This document shows, piece by piece, positions 6,843-10,906 of a DNA stretch of 10,906 bases. The position numbers and the translations under genes were made by a program. Within the stretch, counting starts at the first letter, position 1. Every line of letters starts with the position of its first letter. The notes under the pieces are model-generated. The model ran no database searches, was not told the DNA's origin, and worked only from the letters and a program-made list of their open reading frames with translations. The DNA comes from Spirochaetales bacterium (lineage in GTDB: Bacteria > Spirochaetota > Spirochaetia > DTKZ01), in contig JAISQU010000172.1 in NCBI GenBank assembly GCA_031274005.1, positions 1 through 10,906 on the forward strand, given 5' to 3'.

Positions 6843-8038
6843 TGCGGGGGCAGCCTGTATATCTTTCGGCGCCCGGCATACTCTGCTGCGCGGGCAGCGG
6901 CGGAACGCAGTTTTACGCCGCCGCGCGGGAAGGCGTCCAAAGCGGCATACGGCCGGTTACGCTTCCGGACGGGCGGAGCTTCCTTTCGGGCCGCATCGCG
7001 GACAAGTTTCTCCGCCCTGCCGCCGGCGGCTTTGATATGAGGCTCCTCCGCATTGCCGACGCCGCCCTGGAACAAATCCGCGCGGACATCGAAGGCGCCG
7101 CCGCGGCTTACGGCCCGGACCGTATCGCGGTCTGCGTTGGTTCCTGTGATAACGGTTCCGAATGCTCCCTCGCGGCTCATAAAGCCTATTTCGCGGACGG
7201 GTTTTTCCCGGAAAACTATGATCTTCGCATTCAGGGCGCGGCCTACCCCGCGGATTTTATTGCCCGCAAGTTCGGCCTATCCGGCCCTTCCGCGGCTGTT
7301 TCAACAGCCTGCGCCTCAAGCGCGGGGGCAATAGTCAGGGCCGCGGAGCTTATACGCGCGGGCTGGTGCGACGCGGCAATTGCCGGCGGCGTTGATGTCG
7401 CCTCAGAAACGGTACTCCTGGGTTTCGGCTCTCTTGAAGCTGTGTCGGAAACGGTATGTAATCCATTCAGCAAAAACCGCAGCGGCATTACTTTGGGAGA
7501 AGGGGCGGCCTTTTTCGTGGTTTCCCGGTCGGATATTTCCGGCGCCGGCATTGAGCTGGCGGGAAGCGGAGAAAGCTCAGACGCCTTTCACTTGACCGCT
7601 CCGCGGGCCGACGGCGGCGGAGCGGCCGCGGCAATGCGCAGCGCCCTTGCCGACGCCGGAATGCAGCCTGAGGAGGTGGGCTACATTAATGCGCACGGAA
7701 CAGGCACGCCCCTGAACGACAGCATGGAAGCCCTGGCGCTTGCCGCGGTATTCCCGAAGATTTGCGAAGCGCCGCTTGTAAGTTCAACAAAACCCATAAC
7801 CGGGCACACCCTCGGAGCGGCGGGCGCCCTGGAACTTGCCTTATGCTGGCTGACGCTGTGTTCATCGCGCCGGGATGCGTCTGTGCCGGTTCACTGCTGG
7901 GACGGGGTATATGACCAGAACATGCCGGCGCTGCGTTTCGCCGGGCCGGGAACATGCGTGAAAGACCTCCGCGCCTGTATGAGTAATTCCTTCGCCTTCG
8001 GCGGCTGCAATACCAGTCTGATACTGAAAAAGAATTAA
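6842..8038 (+). CDS. apeO: Beta-ketoacyl-ACP synthase II-like (ApeO type)
   Basis: A 398-residue thiolase-fold ketosynthase that extends acyl chains on ACP by decarboxylative condensation with malonyl-ACP. The full Cys-His-His triad is present: C157 in STACASSAG, H285 in NAHGTGTPLND and H322 in STKPITGHTLGAAG. The C-terminal SNSFAFGGCNTSLIL is the usual FGGxN glycine-rich loop. Length is normal for FabF-type enzymes. In described APE systems ApeO pairs with the inactive chain-length factor ApeC, which is not in this window and should lie elsewhere in the locus. The gene begins one base into the lipoprotein stop codon, and the dehydratase follows 11 bases after its own stop. The call as an active ketosynthase is secure; the ApeO versus ApeR label rests on order and sequence character. 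Confidence 0.92.
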   Translation: MRGQPVYLSAPGILCCAGSGGTQFYAAAREGVQSGIRPVTLPDGRSFLSGRIADKFLRPAAGGFDMRLLRIADAALEQIRADIEGAAAAYGPDRIAVCVGSCDNGSECSLAAHKAYFADGFFPENYDLRIQGAAYPADFIARKFGLSGPSAAVSTACASSAGAIVRAAELIRAGWCDAAIAGGVDVASETVLLGFGSLEAVSETVCNPFSKNRSGITLGEGAAFFVVSRSDISGAGIELAGSGESSDAFHLTAPRADGGGAAAAMRSALADAGMQPEEVGYINAHGTGTPLNDSMEALALAAVFPKICEAPLVSSTKPITGHTLGAAGALELALCWLTLCSSRRDASVPVHCWDGVYDQNMPALRFAGPGTCVKDLRACMSNSFAFGGCNTSLILKKN

Positions 8039-8049
8039 GGATTATTTTT

Positions 8050-8520
8050 ATGACGGCTGATACCGTAATACAGGAAAAAGAACTTATATCGCTGGTACCC
8101 CACAAGGGGAAAATGTTTCTGTTAAGCCGCGTTCGCGCGTACAATACGGAGGAAAGGACTCTTACCGCGGAATATGACATTACCCCGGATTGTATGTTCT
8201 ACGACAGAAAAATCGACGGCATACCTTCATGGGTTTGTTTTGAGTTTATGGCCCAGAGCATCTCCGCCCTGTCGGGAATCGCCGGGCGGGCAAGGGGTGA
8301 AAAACCCAAATTGGGTTTTATCCTCAGCGTTTCAAACATGAGCATATGCGCGCCGGTTCTGAAGGCCGGAACAACGGCGGTCATTCAAATATCTGAAGAC
8401 TGCGCAGTTGATATGGTTTTTACGTTTGCGTGCGCCGTTTTTCTTGACGACAAACAGATAGCCGCCGCGAAACTCACTGTTATGGACACGACCGATGTAT
8501 CGCTTATAGAAAACCGGTAA
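8050..8520 (+). CDS. apeP: ApeP-like hotdog 3-hydroxyacyl-ACP dehydratase
   Basis: A 156-residue hotdog protein of the ApeP/FabA-FabZ-like group. LVPHKGKMFLLSRV (H18) and the segment from D56 to about 74, DGIPSWVCFEFMAQSISAL with E65 on the central helix, match ApeP dehydratases; these differ from ApeI, which carries the GHFP motif. Two dehydratases are characteristic of APE pathways, where they remove water from successive 3-hydroxyacyl intermediates with the ketoreductase. AAGGA at 8036-8041 ends eight bases before the ATG, a good ribosome site. Which residue acts as the catalytic base is inferred from family resemblance, not seen. Confidence 0.85.
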   Translation: MTADTVIQEKELISLVPHKGKMFLLSRVRAYNTEERTLTAEYDITPDCMFYDRKIDGIPSWVCFEFMAQSISALSGIAGRARGEKPKLGFILSVSNMSICAPVLKAGTTAVIQISEDCAVDMVFTFACAVFLDDKQIAAAKLTVMDTTDVSLIENR

Positions 8521-8533
8521 CGGAGCAGACTTT

Positions 8534-9271
8534 ATGAGTAAAACAGAAAATGAAAAACGGGTTCTTGTTACCGGCGCGAGCCGGGGAATAGGACGGGCAA
8601 TAGCGCTGGCTGTCTCTCAGGCCGGGTATACGGTCATAGCCCATTATAATACGGGCGAAAAAGCCGCGAAGGAATTACAGGATGAAATACTGGCAAAGGG
8701 AGGCAGGGCGGAGCTTATCCGTTTTGATATTTCTGAGCGCGCCGGCTGTCAAACGCAGCTCGCGGCCTATAGCGAGGCTCACGGCGCGTTGTGGGGCATA
8801 GTCTGCAACGCCGGCATCTGCGCGGACGGCGCTTTTCCCGCGCTCACATCAAAAGATTGGGATTCGGTTATTCATACCAACCTTGACGGTTTTTACAATG
8901 TACTGTTCCCCCTGGTAATGCCTCTATGCCGCAAAAAACAGGGGCGGATTATTACCATCGCCTCTGTTTCCGGAATAATCGGAAACCGGGGGCAGGTCAA
9001 TTACAGCGCGGCAAAAGCCGGGATTATCGGCGCCACAAAAGCCCTCGCCGTGGAACTTGCGAGCCGGTCGATTACGGTAAACTGCATAGCTCCGGGCGTC
9101 ATCGAAACCGATATGATTCAGGGCGCTCCCCTGGACATGATACTACCCTCTATCCCCATGGGACGCATAGGCAAGCCCGAAGAAGTCGCCTCTGTTGTGG
9201 TATTCCTTCTTTCCAATGCCGCCTCGTATATTACGCGGCAGGTTATTTCCGTAAACGGCGGACTGATATAG
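8534..9271 (+). CDS. apeQ: 3-ketoacyl-ACP reductase, FabG-like SDR (ApeQ type)
   Basis: A 245-residue classical short-chain dehydrogenase that reduces 3-ketoacyl-ACP to 3-hydroxyacyl-ACP using NAD(P)H. The cofactor motif TGASRGIG spans 13-20, with R17 and downstream basic residues favouring NADPH. CNAG lies at 91-94, and the catalytic tetrad is N116, S144, Y157 and K161 (YSAAK). PGVIETDM follows, and the C-terminus ends in ITRQVISVNGGLI, the standard FabG tail. The ATG at 8534 lies 13 bases after the dehydratase stop, with only a weak GGAG-like site (8522-8525), so it may depend on coupled translation. Placement between the dehydratase and ketosynthase supports polyene work rather than housekeeping fatty acid synthesis. 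Confidence 0.92.
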   Translation: MSKTENEKRVLVTGASRGIGRAIALAVSQAGYTVIAHYNTGEKAAKELQDEILAKGGRAELIRFDISERAGCQTQLAAYSEAHGALWGIVCNAGICADGAFPALTSKDWDSVIHTNLDGFYNVLFPLVMPLCRKKQGRIITIASVSGIIGNRGQVNYSAAKAGIIGATKALAVELASRSITVNCIAPGVIETDMIQGAPLDMILPSIPMGRIGKPEEVASVVVFLLSNAASYITRQVISVNGGLI

Positions 9272-9280
9272 CGTCCGCGC

Positions 9281-9286
9281 AGGAGG
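9281..9286 (+). promoter_or_regulatory. Shine-Dalgarno AGGAGG for the second ketosynthase
   Basis: A perfect AGGAGG five bases before the ATG at 9292. It shows that the ketosynthase starts at 9292, although its frame is open far upstream into the reductase gene. It is the strongest ribosome site in the window. Confidence 0.85.
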
Positions 9287-9291
9287 TTACT

Positions 9292-10518
9292 ATGAAAAAG
9301 CGTGTGGTGATTTCAGGAGGCGGCATTGTCAGCGCACTGGGAAACGACTGGCAAACAATATTCGGAAAACTCAAAGCCGGAAAGAACTGTATCCGCAGGA
9401 TGGACGAATGGGACAGATACGAGCGCATGAATACCCGGCTTGCCGCTCCTGTGGATTTTACGCTGCCCGATTTTCCCCGCAAGAAAATCCGCGGTATGGG
9501 CCGGGTAAGCAGGCTTGCCCTGGCCGCCACGGACGACGCGTTAAGGCTTGCCGGTCTTGCGGACAGCCCCGAACTCTCAGGCGGGCGCTGCGGAGTCGCC
9601 TACGGATCCTCAACAGGCAGCGTTGACGCTCTGCTTGATTTTTATAGCATGCTCATATCCGGCGATATGAAGAATGTAAGCGCGACCACCTATATCCGCT
9701 CAATGCCCCAAACCTGCGCGGCAAATATCAGCGTGTTCTACGGATTAACCGGACGGCTCATCAGCGCCAACACCGCCTGCACCTCGGGCAGCATGGCTAT
9801 AGGTTATGCCTTTGAAGCAATACGGGAGGGATTACAGGACATTATGCTTGCCGGCGGCGCCGAAGAACTAACCCCCGCGGACGCCGCGGTTTTTGACGCT
9901 CTTTTTGCCACCAGCACCAAAAACGACGCCCCGGAGGCGACCCCCGCGGCCTATGATAAAAACCGCGACGGCCTTGTTATAGGCGAAGGGGCGGGCACAC
10001 TCGTACTGGAAGAATACGAACACGCGGTAAAACGGGGCGCCAAAATCCATGCCGAAATTGTCGGCTTCGGAACCAATACCGACGGAAGCCATATCACCCA
10101 GCCCAACCGTACAACCATGGGCGGAGCTTTAACCCTGGCGATTAAAGACGCGCGGATTGAAAGCGGCTTGATAGGTTATGTCAATACTCACGGAACAGCG
10201 ACAACCCTCGGCGACATTGCCGAAAGCTGGGCAACCTACGACATTTTCGCGCGGGCGGTTCCCGCGAGTACCCTGAAAAATTATATAGGCCATACCCTTG
10301 GCGCCTGCGGAGCAATTGAAGCGTGGATATCTATCAATATGATGAACGAAGGCTGGTTCGCTCCCAATATAAACGTAAAGGAAATTGATCCCCAATGCGC
10401 GCCGCTCAGCTACCTTACCGGAGACGGCGAAAAAATCGATACGGATTATATTATGTCAAATAATTTTGCCTTCGGCGGAATCAATACCTCTCTTATTTTT
10501 AAAAGGATTAAAACGTGA
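9292..10518 (+). CDS. apeR: Beta-ketoacyl-ACP synthase (ApeR type)
   Basis: A 408-residue FabF-like ketosynthase with an intact triad: C163 in NTACTSGSMAIGYA, H300 in NTHGTATTLGD and H334 in KNYIGHTLGACGAIEAW. The last motif, with ACG in place of the usual AAG, is typical of ApeR-type enzymes and separates it from the ApeO copy. It begins KKRVVISGGGIVSALGND and ends SNNFAFGGINTSLIFKR, the standard family ends. In described pathways ApeR is a second ketosynthase thought to handle an early condensation or to form a homodimer distinct from ApeO:ApeC. It starts 20 bases after the ketoreductase stop. It is the last recognisable APE gene in the window. Confidence 0.92.
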   Translation: MKKRVVISGGGIVSALGNDWQTIFGKLKAGKNCIRRMDEWDRYERMNTRLAAPVDFTLPDFPRKKIRGMGRVSRLALAATDDALRLAGLADSPELSGGRCGVAYGSSTGSVDALLDFYSMLISGDMKNVSATTYIRSMPQTCAANISVFYGLTGRLISANTACTSGSMAIGYAFEAIREGLQDIMLAGGAEELTPADAAVFDALFATSTKNDAPEATPAAYDKNRDGLVIGEGAGTLVLEEYEHAVKRGAKIHAEIVGFGTNTDGSHITQPNRTTMGGALTLAIKDARIESGLIGYVNTHGTATTLGDIAESWATYDIFARAVPASTLKNYIGHTLGACGAIEAWISINMMNEGWFAPNINVKEIDPQCAPLSYLTGDGEKIDTDYIMSNNFAFGGINTSLIFKRIKT

Positions 10519-10906
10519 ATGCCTTTTTTGGCGCAATTATTTTTCCGCTGCAATCCCTGTCGCGGCCAAAGGGTTTGCGAACAAGTCTATTGCTTTATCA
10601 TAATTTTTCGCGTCATGTTAGAAAACTCCGCGGTTATGCAGGGCAGTCTCATCACGCGGGGTTATTCGGATTATTTCGTTATACGCCCTGTTCTGTCCAA
10701 AGTCCTCAAACTTATACAGCACACGGGCGCGATTATTTTCAGTCTTTTTTTATCGGTTCAAACTTTTAAAATAATCTCGACCCAGAAGAGCACACAGGAG
10801 TTTACCCCGGTTCTGCACATCCCCCTGTGGCTTATTAACCTTGGCTGTTTTATCGGCAGCGTTATAATTCTTCTTTTCGCGCTGGAAAAACTCCTGCGGC
10901 TGTTCC
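10519..10906 (+). CDS. TRAP transporter small membrane subunit (DctQ)-like, N-terminally short, 3'-partial
   Basis: An open frame beginning at the ATG directly after the ketosynthase TGA (TGAATG), running off the window end after 129 codons. It has hydrophobic helices around VYCFIIIFRVML, TGAIIFSLFLSVQTF and WLINLGCFIGSVIILLFAL. The order of features resembles DctQ subunits: FLAQLFFR like the end of helix 1, an EQVYCF stretch like the WxEEl segment, AVMQGSLI like the r-x-G-x-H-I loop, and EFTPVLHIPLWL followed by ALEKL like the C-terminal SPALGIPMW...ALE region. A normal DctQ has about 25-35 more residues at the start, holding most of helix 1; here that place is taken by the end of apeR. It may be a truncated remnant or a gene with an unusual start. 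The family call rests on pattern memory only. Confidence 0.45.
   Translation, partial: MPFLAQLFFRCNPCRGQRVCEQVYCFIIIFRVMLENSAVMQGSLITRGYSDYFVIRPVLSKVLKLIQHTGAIIFSLFLSVQTFKIISTQKSTQEFTPVLHIPLWLINLGCFIGSVIILLFALEKLLRLF

Noticed and set aside
6800..7180. Antisense frame opposite the start of the first ketosynthase
   Set aside because: It is a GC-rich shadow of the ketosynthase: Arg/Ala/Gly-rich, with no motif or ribosome site, and the plus-strand gene has a full catalytic triad.
7686..8180. Antisense frame across the ketosynthase end and the dehydratase start
   Set aside because: It spans two well-supported plus-strand genes and encodes a Ser/Arg/Pro-rich sequence without recognisable features.
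8926..9291. Upstream extension of the ApeR reading frame into the reductase gene
   Set aside because: The added stretch is compositionally unlike a protein domain, lies out of frame over the intact reductase, and a perfect AGGAGG places the start at 9292.
10515..10769. GTG-started frame overlapping the ApeR stop (GTGA)
   Set aside because: The overlap looks attractive, but the peptide is rich in Arg, His and Ser with no helix or domain pattern, while the frame from 10519 gives clear membrane helices and stays open to the window end.

Overview
The window is almost entirely one dense biosynthetic locus of the aryl polyene (APE) type. APEs are polyunsaturated aryl carboxylic acid pigments made by a dissociated type II fatty-acid/polyketide system and anchored to the outer membrane of Gram-negative bacteria. 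The gene order follows the apeI-J-K-L-M-N-O-P-Q-R order described for the E. coli and Xenorhabdus loci, with two departures: the apeJ-type protein is split into two genes, and a phosphopantetheinyl transferase gene on the opposite strand sits between apeM and apeN. The ape symbols are assigned from protein features plus order; no search was run.

Layout. Bases 1-354: end of an ApeI-type dehydratase whose frame is open at the window edge. 351-1106 and 1103-2089: family 2 glycosyltransferase and LpxL-like acyltransferase. 2092-2520: hotdog thioesterase. 2538-3206: LolA-like periplasmic carrier. 3178-5574: MMPL/RND-type exporter. 6227-5469 (minus strand): Sfp-type phosphopantetheinyl transferase whose 3' end overlaps the exporter gene. 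6264-6842: DUF3261-like lipoprotein. 6842-10518: ketosynthase, dehydratase, ketoreductase, ketosynthase. 10519 to the end: a protein resembling the small membrane subunit (DctQ) of a TRAP transporter, apparently missing its N-terminus. No gap between genes exceeds about 40 bases.

How the genes work together. ApeO and ApeR condense, ApeQ reduces the keto group and ApeI/ApeP dehydrate, giving repeated conjugated double bonds on an acyl carrier protein. The minus-strand transferase would activate that carrier protein. ApeK may edit or release chains. The acyltransferase and glycosyltransferase may join the product to a lipid or sugar anchor. ApeL, ApeM and ApeN probably carry the lipid-like product to the outer membrane. 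The carrier proteins, aryl-activating ligase, chain-length-factor partner and methyltransferase known from other APE loci are not in the window and would be expected upstream.

Organism. The LolA-like carrier, a lipoprotein and outer-membrane logic point to a diderm bacterium with roughly balanced, slightly GC-rich DNA. A loose lipobox and a TRAP-type neighbour would fit a spirochaete (for example a Treponema relative), but this is a weak inference and a proteobacterium is not excluded.

Transcription. Genes 1-6 are tightly coupled (ATGA overlaps or gaps under 20 bases). The minus-strand gene breaks the operon. A near-consensus sigma-70 promoter on the plus strand at 6185-6213 would restart transcription for apeN-O-P-Q-R.
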